Shown one piece after another: positions 6,060 to 12,080 of a stretch of 12,080 bases of DNA (position 1 is the first letter of the stretch; each line of letters begins with the position of its first letter). A model generated the notes under the pieces. The model was not told the origin of the DNA. It did not search any database and was given only the letters and a program-made list of their open reading frames with translations. Source of the stretch: JBHIAG01 sp046758465 (GTDB lineage Bacteria; Acidobacteriota; Terriglobia; Acidiferrales; 2-02-FULL-67-57); the NCBI GenBank assembly GCA_046758465.1, contig JBHIAG010000068.1:1-12080 (forward strand), written 5' to 3'. A program made the translations under genes and the position numbers.

Positions 6060-6773
6060 ATGAGGGAGCAGCGGACGAAAGCGGTGGTGCTGGTGAGCGG
6101 CGGCATGGACAGTTGCGTCACCGCCGCCCTTGCCGCCCAGGAGCACCGGCTCGCCTTCCTGCACGCCAGCTACGGCCAGCGCACCGAGCGGCGCGAGCAG
6201 ATAGCCTTTGCGGACATCGCTGACTTTTATGGCGTCGCGGAGCGGTTGCTAATCCGGCTCGACCATCTGCGCGCGATCGGCGGCTCGAGTCTCACCGACC
6301 CGCGGATTCCGGTCGCCGCAGCCAACCTCGACAACCCGGCTGCTCGCCGGGCAGGCAGCGCGATTCCCGCCAGCTACGTCCCATTCCGCAACGCCCACTT
6401 TTTGGCTGCGGCGGTGAGTTGGGGCGAGGTGATCGGGGCGCGGCGGGTGTTCATCGGGGCGGTGTGGAATGACAGCTCGGGCTATCCGGACTGCCGGCCG
6501 GAGTACTACCGGGTATTCAACGAGCTGGTGCGCGTCGGCACCCGGCCCGAGACCCAACTTGAGGTGGTCACGCCGCTGGTGCGGCTGCCGAAGGAGGCCA
6601 TCGTACGGCGGGGCATCGAGCTGGGCGCGCCGCTGCATCTTACCTGGTCGTGCTACCAGAGCGAGGAGGAAGCCTGCGGGGTGTGCGAGAGTTGCGCGTT
6701 GCGCCTGCGCGCCTTTGCCCGCGCCGGCGTCGAAGATCCCATCGCCTACAAGGTCAAAGTCAGCTATACTTAA
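6060..6773 (+). CDS. queC: 7-cyano-7-deazaguanine (preQ0) synthase QueC
   Basis: An ATP-dependent ligase that converts 7-carboxy-7-deazaguanine and ammonia to preQ0, directly after QueE in the pathway. The 237-residue protein has the PP-loop SGGMDS (13-18) and the conserved YVPFRN (106-111). A GYPDCRPEY stretch (141-149) and the zinc site C198-x7-C206-x2-C209-x2-C212 follow. Length is normal. Residues about 90-101, just before IPASYVPFRN, contain an Ala/Arg-rich stretch coded by a small palindrome (6335-6351) and may be a short insertion. The gene lies 140 bases after queE, separated by repeats, so it could have its own promoter, but I see no convincing one. The ribosome-binding site is weak. 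Confidence 0.96.
   Translation: MREQRTKAVVLVSGGMDSCVTAALAAQEHRLAFLHASYGQRTERREQIAFADIADFYGVAERLLIRLDHLRAIGGSSLTDPRIPVAAANLDNPAARRAGSAIPASYVPFRNAHFLAAAVSWGEVIGARRVFIGAVWNDSSGYPDCRPEYYRVFNELVRVGTRPETQLEVVTPLVRLPKEAIVRRGIELGAPLHLTWSCYQSEEEACGVCESCALRLRAFARAGVEDPIAYKVKVSYT
6335..6351. repeat. Small palindrome inside queC
   Basis: CCCGGC (6335-6340) and GCCGGG (6346-6351) are inverted around TGCTC. It codes for the NPAARRAG stretch of QueC, in a variable loop before the IPxxYVPFRN motif. In a GC-rich genome a 6-base stem can arise by chance. Confidence 0.35.
6765..6770 (+). promoter_or_regulatory. Candidate -10 box upstream of the first TPR gene
   Basis: TATACT (5/6 match to TATAAT) sits in the last codons of queC, 57 bases before the TPR gene ATG. 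The -35 position (TCGCCT, 17-base spacing) is poor, so this is a half-supported promoter. Confidence 0.4.
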
Positions 6774-6811
6774 GGGAGTGCAAGGGGGAGGGGTTTTCTA
6801 TCCCCACTCCC
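6774..6811 (+). promoter_or_regulatory. Hairpin in the leader of the TPR gene
   Basis: GGGAGTG (6774-6780) pairs perfectly with CACTCCC (6805-6811), with a possible inner GGGG/CCCC. It lies between the queC stop and the TPR ribosome-binding site. There is no following T tract, so it is more likely a leader or mRNA-stabilising structure than a terminator. Confidence 0.45.
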
Positions 6812-6826
6812 TGAAAGGGAGAGCAT

Positions 6827-7891
6827 ATGAAAGCCCCGATGCGATTTTTCCCAGTTTCGTTAGTGGTGGGTACGCTACTGCTGGCGGCGCTGCCGCTGGC
6901 AGCGCAAATTGGCGCGCTGGAAGGGATCGTACGCGATGAGAACGGCAAGCCGATTGTGGGCGCAAAGATTGTGATCACCCGCACCGACATCCGGGGGCGT
7001 TATGAGGTGAAGACGGACAAGAAGGGGAATTACTTCTACATGGGGCTCCCCGCCGGCCGCCGGACACGCTACACCGTGGAAGCGTATTGGGAGGGCCAAC
7101 TCCTCTGGAAAACCACCGGCGTCATCATCGGGATGAATGAGTACAAGCGCATCGATTTCGATATGAGGAAACTGAAGAAGCAGCAGGTGGAGCAGATGAC
7201 GGAGGAGCAGCGGCGGCAGTTCGAGGAGATGCGCAAGCAGCAGGAGAAAGCCCAGAGCTTCGAAGAGCACTTCAGGCTGGCCAGGAAATTCTTACAGCAA
7301 AAGCAGTATAGCGCTGCGATCACCGAGTTTGAAGCCGCGGCTACCGTTGATCCCGAGCAGTATGCAGCATGGGCTAATCTGGCGATGGCCTACGCGGGCG
7401 CCCGTCAGAACGCCAAAGCGATTGAGGCCTATGAGAAGGCCATCGCCTTGAAGGAGGATGACGCGGGTGTCTACAACAATCTGGGCAGTTTGTATGCGCA
7501 GGCGGGCCGCGTGGAGGAAGCCACGCAAGCTTACGAGAAAGCTGCCGGGCTCGACCCATCGCGGGCTGCGGTTTTCTATTTCAACCTGGGCGCTACGTTG
7601 GTGAACGCGGGGGAGATGAAGGCGGCCGCGGAACCGCTGCGGAAGTCGCTGGAACTCGATCCGAATCGCGCCCCGGCCTACTATTGGCTGGGCGTTTGCC
7701 TGGTTGCCGGGATGGAGAGCAAGATCGAAGGCGGGGTGGTGAAGACGGTGCTGCAACCTGGCACCGTGGAAGCGTTTGAAAAGTATCTGGAACTGGAGCC
7801 GAAGGGTCGCTATGCCGCCGCCGCCCGCCAGAACCTGCAACTCATTGAAGCGCAGGTGCCCGCCAGCGTGCGCATGAAAAAGAAAAAGTAA
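6827..7891 (+). CDS. Secreted TPR protein with carboxypeptidase regulatory-like domain
   Basis: The 354-residue product has a signal peptide with probable cleavage after LPLAA (residues 22-26). A carboxypeptidase regulatory-like beta-sandwich follows (about 28-112: GALEGIVRDENGKPIVGAKI, then a GxYxFxGLPAG-type turn). Residues 113-145 are a charged, Lys/Gln/Glu-rich coiled-coil-like linker. At least four TPR units follow (about 145-285, clearest around 179-246), and the protein ends in KKKK. It probably acts in the periplasm or at the outer membrane as a protein-interaction scaffold; no catalytic motif is seen. The ATG has a good GGGAGA ribosome-binding site. Proteins of this architecture are common in Acidobacteriota, and the exact role is unknown. 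It is a tandem paralogue of the next gene, 29 bases downstream. Confidence 0.85.
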   Translation: MKAPMRFFPVSLVVGTLLLAALPLAAQIGALEGIVRDENGKPIVGAKIVITRTDIRGRYEVKTDKKGNYFYMGLPAGRRTRYTVEAYWEGQLLWKTTGVIIGMNEYKRIDFDMRKLKKQQVEQMTEEQRRQFEEMRKQQEKAQSFEEHFRLARKFLQQKQYSAAITEFEAAATVDPEQYAAWANLAMAYAGARQNAKAIEAYEKAIALKEDDAGVYNNLGSLYAQAGRVEEATQAYEKAAGLDPSRAAVFYFNLGATLVNAGEMKAAAEPLRKSLELDPNRAPAYYWLGVCLVAGMESKIEGGVVKTVLQPGTVEAFEKYLELEPKGRYAAAARQNLQLIEAQVPASVRMKKKK

Positions 7892-7920
7892 CGGCGCCGG
7901 TAGGGGTTTCGGAGCAACCG

Positions 7921-8961
7921 GTGCAGTCCACTCATCCGGTCGCACGGAGTTTGGTGTTAGGGGTCTGCCTGCTCGGCGGTCTGCTGGCGGCGGAGCAGGC
8001 GGGGACGGAGGTACGCGGCCAGGTGCGCGGGTTTGCGAACGAGCCGCTGGCCCATGTCGCGCTGATTTTCCGCAACGTGGACCGGAACGAGCAGCGGCGG
8101 CTGGAGACCGATGCCGGAGGGGCGTTTGCGGGCCAGGGTTTTACGGCCGGGCGCTATCGCATCGCCATTCTGCAGGAGGAGCGAATCCTGTGGGTGGTCT
8201 CCGGGGTGGAGTTGCCCGCGGCGGTTTCGCCGGCGATGCTCGACATCAACCTGCGCGATTTGCGGCGTGCCGCCAAGGCCCGGCCGGTGCTCGACGCCGC
8301 ATTGCAGCGCCGGGTGCGCGAACGCGAGGCGGAACAGGCCCGGCGCCTGCGCGTGCGCGACCATTACCGCCGGGGTCTGCGGGCTTTGGAGCAGCAGGAG
8401 TACGAGGAAGCCGTCCGCGAGTGGGAAGCGGCACGCGAGCTGGTGCCTTCCGAAGCGCTCTACCACGCGCAACTGGGCCAAGCCTACGCCGGCGCGGGCC
8501 GCACCCAGGATGCGGTGGCCGCCTACCAGGCCGCGCTGGCGCTCGAACCCGATGACGCCAGCCTGCGCAACAATCTGGGGGTTGCGCTGGCGCAGGCAGG
8601 CCGCATCGAGGAGGCTCTGGCCACCTTCGGCGCTGCGGTGCGCGGAGCCGACGAACAGGCAGCCACCATCTACTTCAACTGGGGTGCAACGCTCGCCAAT
8701 GCGGGCCGCTACGCGGAAGCGGTCAAGCACTTCCGGACTGCTACCCGCCGCGACAACGCTGACCCAATGGCGTTTTATTTCTTGGGCCTTTCCTTGTTTC
8801 GCACCTCGCCGGTGCGGTCCGAGGGCGGAAGCGAGAGGGTGAAGCCCAGGCGGGGCACGGTCAAAGCCTTCCGGCGCTATCTGGAGCTTGCGCCTGAGGG
8901 GCCGTATGCGGGCGCGGCCGCCGACTACCTCAAACGTCTGGGGGCGGCGGATCGCCGCTGA
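7921..8961 (+). CDS. Secreted TPR protein, tandem paralogue of the preceding gene
   Basis: This 346-residue product is colinear with its upstream neighbour. It has a hydrophobic signal segment (10-24, likely cut near LLAA), and a beta-rich regulatory-like domain (about 30-112, VRGQVRGFANEPLAHVAL). A basic linker (113-148) and four or five TPR units (about 149-290) follow. The ends match closely: GTVKAFRRYLELAPEG here corresponds to GTVEAFEKYLELEPKG there. The start is GTG with GGAG six bases upstream. Use of Arg in place of Lys makes it more basic and GC-rich than its paralogue. Probably one transcript with the previous gene. Function unknown; a scaffold role in the envelope is inferred. Confidence 0.82.
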   Translation: MQSTHPVARSLVLGVCLLGGLLAAEQAGTEVRGQVRGFANEPLAHVALIFRNVDRNEQRRLETDAGGAFAGQGFTAGRYRIAILQEERILWVVSGVELPAAVSPAMLDINLRDLRRAAKARPVLDAALQRRVREREAEQARRLRVRDHYRRGLRALEQQEYEEAVREWEAARELVPSEALYHAQLGQAYAGAGRTQDAVAAYQAALALEPDDASLRNNLGVALAQAGRIEEALATFGAAVRGADEQAATIYFNWGATLANAGRYAEAVKHFRTATRRDNADPMAFYFLGLSLFRTSPVRSEGGSERVKPRRGTVKAFRRYLELAPEGPYAGAAADYLKRLGAADRR

Positions 8962-8979
8962 ACCCTTCTTCTGACGGTC

Positions 8980-9699
8980 ATGGACGTTGCCAAGCCCAGC
9001 GCGTCTTCCCTCCTGCTCCTACTGCTGGCCCTGCTCACGGCCGGGTGCGAGAGCCGGCGACCCGTGCAGGTTCCCGTGGACGGGGAGATGCTGGCCGGGA
9101 TCTACTGGCAACCGCCGAAGCCGTTGTCGGCAGCCCTGCTATTGCTTCCGGGAGCGGAGGCCGGCAAGGAGGATTGGATTCCCCTGGCGGAGCGGTTGCA
9201 GCGAAGTGGCTACGCGGTGCTCGCAGTTGACCTGCGCGGGCCGGGGGCGGCGGGTGAAGCGACGCGGGCGGCGGACATCGCCGCGGCTTTTGCCTTCCTG
9301 CGCGACCAGAAGCGGGTGGACGCCGCCCGCCTGGCGCTGATCGGCGCCGGCGGGGGGGCCGACGGGGCGCTGCGGTTCAGCGCGCGCGAGCCGAGCATCC
9401 ACGCTCTGGTGCTGTTGTCGCCGCTCGCAAGCGAGGCTGCTGAGCCGGTGGAAGCGGCGATGGCGTATTACGGCTGGCGGCCGGTACTGCTGGCGGCTGG
9501 CCGGGGGGTTCCCTACGGGCCACGGGTGGAGCGACTGGCCCGACGGGCACCCGGCACGGCGGTGGTCCAGCTCTACGACAGCGCGGCCCAGGGGATTCGG
9601 TTGCTCTACACGAGCCGGGAACTGGAGCGCGCGATTCTGGATTTTCTTGATCTCCATCTGCGTTCACCCGTTCTTGACACGAGTAAGGGCGGGGACTAG
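8980..9699 (+). CDS. Lipoprotein with degenerate alpha/beta-hydrolase fold
   Basis: The 239-residue protein starts with a hydrophobic Leu run and a lipobox LTAGC (C23), so it is predicted to be lipid-anchored. The body has the order of an alpha/beta hydrolase: strand and oxyanion region ALLLLPGAEAGKEDW (52-66), GYAVLAVDLRGPG (77-89), RLALIGAGGGADGAL (117-131), and a C-terminal helix. However, the nucleophile elbow reads GAGGG (122-126) instead of GxSxG. The place where the catalytic His-Gly is expected reads QG (204-205), and no Asp follows the PVLLAAGRG strand. It is therefore probably not a working hydrolase. It lies 18 bases after the TPR gene, likely the same unit, with a poor ribosome-binding site. 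The last codons contain the -35 to -10 region of the next promoter. Confidence 0.75.
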   Translation: MDVAKPSASSLLLLLLALLTAGCESRRPVQVPVDGEMLAGIYWQPPKPLSAALLLLPGAEAGKEDWIPLAERLQRSGYAVLAVDLRGPGAAGEATRAADIAAAFAFLRDQKRVDAARLALIGAGGGADGALRFSAREPSIHALVLLSPLASEAAEPVEAAMAYYGWRPVLLAAGRGVPYGPRVERLARRAPGTAVVQLYDSAAQGIRLLYTSRELERAILDFLDLHLRSPVLDTSKGGD

Positions 9700-9702
9700 A
9701 CT
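9674..9702 (+). promoter_or_regulatory. Sigma-70 promoter for the TPR-YHS gene pair
   Basis: A perfect TTGACA (9674-9679) and TAGACT (9697-9702, 4/6) are separated by exactly 17 bases. Transcription would start near 9709, 27 bases before the GTG start. It overlaps the end of the lipoprotein gene, and the -10 contains its stop codon. Confidence 0.7.
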
Positions 9703-9735
9703 CGCAGGTCACTTCCGCGCGCGATAGGAGGGTGA

Positions 9736-10347
9736 GTGCGGCGGGACTTGGTGGTGACGGCGCTGGTTTTTATCGTCGTCGGCTTCGTTGGGGGCTACAT
9801 TTACACCCAGCAGACAGGCGAGCAACGCCTCAGCAAGTCCTCGCCCCTGCTCGCCGATGAGCTCGCGGGGGAAGAGGCGCTGGGGCTGCCACCGGGGCAC
9901 CCGTCTATCGACGTCGCGCAGAGGATGAGGGAGTTGCGCGCGGAGGCCGAACAGAATCCCGAAGACATAGGGGCCGCGCTGCGGCTGGCCTATTTTCTGA
10001 TGGAGGTCGGCCGTTGCCAGGACGCCATCGCCTGGTATGAGCGCGGGCTTCGGCTCGAGCCGAACAACACCGACACCCGCATCGCCCTGGCAAACTGTTT
10101 GTTTGAGACGGGTCAACATGACGCGGCCCTCCAGCACCTGAACACCGTGCTCGCACTCAAGCCCAATGAACCCCACGCGCTCTATCATCTGGTGGTGACG
10201 CGGCTGCGCGGCAAGCGCGACCTACCCGGGGCCGAGCGTGCCTACCGCCAATTGCGCCAGGCGAATCCCAACTTCGCGGGTCTGGAAGAGCTGGAACGTC
10301 TGCTGGGGGAATTCCGGGGGCGGGCGAGCGGGCCGGGCGCTGGCTAG
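9736..10347 (+). CDS. Membrane-anchored TPR protein
   Basis: The 203-residue product has one N-terminal transmembrane segment (about 5-24), then a short linker and a LPPGHPSI motif (51-58). About three TPR units follow (77-110, 111-144, 145-178), and the tail is Gly-rich. The GTG start is chosen because AGGAGG (9726-9731) lies just upstream and no ATG fits; a dedicated promoter precedes it. The arrangement recalls TPR proteins linked to cytochrome c biogenesis (CcmI/NrfG-like), but no heme-related genes are here, so that is only an alternative. It likely faces the periplasm and mediates protein contacts. The next ATG is seven bases past its stop. Confidence 0.82.
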   Translation: MRRDLVVTALVFIVVGFVGGYIYTQQTGEQRLSKSSPLLADELAGEEALGLPPGHPSIDVAQRMRELRAEAEQNPEDIGAALRLAYFLMEVGRCQDAIAWYERGLRLEPNNTDTRIALANCLFETGQHDAALQHLNTVLALKPNEPHALYHLVVTRLRGKRDLPGAERAYRQLRQANPNFAGLEELERLLGEFRGRASGPGAG

Positions 10348-10354
10348 GGGGGCG

Positions 10355-10651
10355 ATGCGCTGGCTGATACGTCTCGCTCTTTTGCTGCTGGCGATTGTGT
10401 TGTTGTTCCGGGTGCTGGCGCGGGTGCTGGCGTCGGCCTTCGGCCGCCCGTCAGGGCCGGCGCACGCGATGCGCGGCGGCACCATGAAACGTGATCCGGT
10501 CTGCGGGACTTACGTAGCTCCGGAAGTTTCTTTCCCGGAACCCGGGGAGGGTGAGACGCTTTATTTTTGCTCCGAGCGCTGCCGGCAGGAGTACCGGGCA
10601 GCCCGCCTGCGCCGGGAGTCGCGGCCGAGCCTTCCTGCGGATTCCAATTGA
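10355..10651 (+). CDS. Small membrane protein with YHS/TRASH-like metal-binding domain
   Basis: This 98-residue protein has an N-terminal hydrophobic helix (about 3-27). A short linker and a treble-clef-like domain follow: DPVCGTYV (47-54) and then YFCSERCRQEY (70-80). C50, C72 and C76 fit the DPVCGM...FCS..C pattern of YHS domains and of small PP0621-type proteins, which bind metal. The role is unknown, perhaps metal sensing or handling at the membrane. The ATG at 10355 is preceded by a G-rich ribosome-binding site, seven bases after the upstream stop, so the two are very probably co-translated. It is not fused to a P-type ATPase. Confidence 0.8.
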   Translation: MRWLIRLALLLLAIVLLFRVLARVLASAFGRPSGPAHAMRGGTMKRDPVCGTYVAPEVSFPEPGEGETLYFCSERCRQEYRAARLRRESRPSLPADSN

Positions 10652-10715
10652 TGGGTTTCGTTGGAGTACACTTCATTGCGTGTCAGGTGGCCGAAGGCGG
10701 CCCCAGGGAGGAATC

Positions 10716-11969
10716 ATGATGAAGGAAGAACTGAACCCGTACGTGATTTCTCAGATGCAGTTTGACCAGGCAGCCGAGTTCCTCAAGCTTGATTCCGGTA
10801 TCCGCCAGGTGTTGCAGCGGCCGAAGCGGGTGATGACAGTTTCAATTCCGACCAAGATGGACGATGGCTGTATAAAAGTGTTTGAGGGCTACCGGGTACA
10901 GCACAACATTGCGCGGGGGCCAGCCAAGGGCGGCATCCGCTACCACCCCAAGGTCACGGTGGACGAGGTCAAAGCGTTGGCGGCGTGGATGGCGTGGAAG
11001 ACGGCGGTGGTGAATATACCGTTTGGGGGCGGCAAGGGCGGGGTGGTGTGCGATCCACGGAAGATGTCGAAGGGCGAGCTGGAGCGGATGACGCGGCGCT
11101 ACGTGAGCGAAATCCTGCCCATTATCGGCCCCGACCGCGACATCCCGGCGCCCGATGTCTACACCGACGAGCAGACGATGTCGTGGGTGATGGACACCTA
11201 CAGTATGACGGTGGGCTACTCCTGCTTAGGGGTAGTGACGGGCAAGCCGGTGAGCCTGGGTGGGTCGGAAGGGCGGCACGAGGCGACGGCGCTGGGGTGC
11301 TTGTTTGTGACGCGGGAGGCCTGCAAGGCGAAGAAGATTCCGCTGCGGGAGGCGAAGGTGGCAGTTCAAGGCTTTGGCAACGCCGGCAGCATCGCTGCGC
11401 GGCTGTTCCAGGAGGCGGGGGCGAAGATTATTGCGGTGAGCGACTCGAAGGGGGGCGTGGTGAATCCGCGCGGGCTGGATCCGCTGCAAGCGATCCGGCA
11501 CAAGGAAAAGACCGGCGCAGTGGCGAAGCTGCCGGGCACGAGCCCCATCACAAATGAAGAGTTGCTGGAGTTGAAGTGCGACATCCTGATTCCCGCGGCG
11601 CTGGAAAATGTCATCACGGGCGAGAACGCCGCGCGCATCAAGGCCAAGATCATCGCCGAGGCGGCCAACGGGCCCACGACGCTGCTCGCCGATGAAATCC
11701 TGGCGGAGAAGAGCGCCTTCCTGCTGCCTGACATTCTGGCGAATGCGGGCGGGGTGACGGTGAGTTACTTCGAATGGGTGCAGGACTTGCAGAATTTTTT
11801 CTGGGAAGAAGCGGAGGTGAACCGGAAGCTGGAGCAGATCATGAAGCACGCTTTCCGCGAAGTCTATGAGACCTCGCAGAAATACCGCACCACCATGCGC
11901 ACGGCGGCTTACATTCTGGCCATCGGGCGCGTGGCCGAAGCCACGTTGGTGCGCGGCCTCTTCCCCTAA
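10716..11969 (+). CDS. gdhA: Glutamate dehydrogenase (Glu/Leu/Phe/Val family)
   Basis: Catalyses reversible oxidative deamination of glutamate to 2-oxoglutarate and ammonia, linking carbon and nitrogen metabolism. From the ATG at 10716 the protein has 417 residues, typical of the hexameric class. The substrate-binding segment GPAKGGIRYHP has K71. K95 lies in AWKTAVVN, and PFGGGKGGV carries catalytic K107. D147 lies in APDVYTDE. The Rossmann motif GFGNAG (219-224) binds the dinucleotide, and a conserved AEAANGPTT (314-322) follows. Cofactor preference (NAD or NADP) cannot be fixed by eye. AGGGAGGA (10705-10712) is the ribosome-binding site; ATG 10719 is an equally good start. It lies 64 bases after the YHS gene with no strong promoter visible, so it may be read from upstream. 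gdhA versus rocG/gudB naming is open. Confidence 0.95.
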   Translation: MMKEELNPYVISQMQFDQAAEFLKLDSGIRQVLQRPKRVMTVSIPTKMDDGCIKVFEGYRVQHNIARGPAKGGIRYHPKVTVDEVKALAAWMAWKTAVVNIPFGGGKGGVVCDPRKMSKGELERMTRRYVSEILPIIGPDRDIPAPDVYTDEQTMSWVMDTYSMTVGYSCLGVVTGKPVSLGGSEGRHEATALGCLFVTREACKAKKIPLREAKVAVQGFGNAGSIAARLFQEAGAKIIAVSDSKGGVVNPRGLDPLQAIRHKEKTGAVAKLPGTSPITNEELLELKCDILIPAALENVITGENAARIKAKIIAEAANGPTTLLADEILAEKSAFLLPDILANAGGVTVSYFEWVQDLQNFFWEEAEVNRKLEQIMKHAFREVYETSQKYRTTMRTAAYILAIGRVAEATLVRGLFP

Positions 11970-11995
11970 GCCCGGAATTTTTCACCAGAAAATTT

Positions 11996-12024
11996 TTGCG
12001 TTGACAAAGTTTTTGCGCTACAGT
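11996..12024 (+). promoter_or_regulatory. Possible promoter of a gene beyond the right edge
   Basis: The AT-rich stretch after gdhA contains TTGCGT (11996-12001) 17 bases before TACAGT (12019-12024). A perfect TTGACA (12001-12006) is also present but only 12 bases from that -10. TTTTTGCG occurs twice (11993-12000, 12010-12017). A promoter is likely, but the box assignment is uncertain. Confidence 0.4.
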
Positions 12025-12045
12025 GGGCAGGAGGGGAAAGTAGGA

Positions 12046-12072
12046 GCTCGCCCGTATGGAAGAGGGGCGAGC
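12046..12072 (+). promoter_or_regulatory. Perfect hairpin around a possible start codon
   Basis: GCTCGCCC (12046-12053) and GGGCGAGC (12065-12072) form an 8-base stem with an 11-base loop that contains an ATG (12056). AGGAG (12042-12046) touches the base of the stem, so a ribosome-binding site would be partly masked. It could instead be the start of a structured RNA. The window ends too soon to decide. Confidence 0.45.
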
Positions 12073-12080
12073 AGGTTCGC

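Noticed and set aside
8800..8816. Palindrome CGCACC/GGTGCG in the second TPR gene as another in-frame insertion
   Set aside because: The paralogue next door has exactly the same number of residues between the flanking conserved blocks, so nothing was inserted.
12028..12080. RNase P RNA 5' end, from GAGGGGAAAGT-like sequence
   Set aside because: The conserved block is only partly matched and lies right at the presumed transcription start, whereas in RNase P RNA it lies tens of bases in.
12056..12080. Start of a coding gene at ATG 12056
   Set aside because: Only eight codons are visible, the start sits in a hairpin loop, and no product can be judged.

Overview
The window is a high-GC bacterial chromosome segment (sampled rows of the housekeeping genes run near 70 % GC by eye). 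It most likely comes from an Acidobacteriota-type genome. That assignment is an inference. It rests on secreted TPR proteins with an N-terminal carboxypeptidase-regulatory-like domain, on the overall look of the Der, DinG and GDH proteins, and on abundant short GC-rich palindromic repeats. No marker gene in the window settles the phylum.

Layout, left to right. (1) Positions 1-52 (minus) are the 5' two thirds of a tRNA-Pro(GGG), cut by the window edge, with a good promoter at 65-94. (2) Positions 101-302 are a repeat-rich spacer ending at the stop codon of der. (3) der (303-1646, minus) encodes the double-GTPase ribosome-assembly factor. (4) 1653-2801 (minus) is a conspicuously AT-richer gene for an orphan helical protein ending in an R-N-x3-H motif typical of HEPN ribonucleases. 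Its stop codon overlaps the der ribosome-binding site. (5) From 2842 rightwards a plus-strand cluster holds a DinG/XPD-type Fe-S helicase, queD, queE and queC, which make preQ0 for queuosine. (6) 6827-8961 holds two tandem paralogous secreted TPR proteins, followed by a lipoprotein with a degenerate alpha/beta-hydrolase fold. (7) A strong promoter (9674-9702) starts a unit with a membrane-anchored TPR protein, a small membrane-anchored YHS/TRASH-like metal-binding protein and a glutamate dehydrogenase. (8) The last 110 bases hold a possible promoter and a perfect 8-bp hairpin leading out of the window.

How the genes relate. queD, queE and queC are consecutive pathway steps (6-pyruvoyl-tetrahydropterin to CPH4, to CDG, to preQ0). 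queD overlaps the helicase stop codon, so the helicase and queD are probably co-transcribed. queF, folE and tgt are not in the window. The tandem TPR proteins and the lipoprotein look like one envelope-directed unit of unknown role.

The most interesting signals are three. First, the AT-rich HEPN-like orphan gene is wedged between two housekeeping genes, with an apparently leaderless promoter that shares its -10 region with the divergent helicase promoter. Second, a family of short bulged palindromes occurs both between genes and apparently in frame inside queE (and perhaps dinG and queC), reminiscent of Rickettsia palindromic elements. Third, the hydrolase-like lipoprotein appears to have lost all three catalytic residues.
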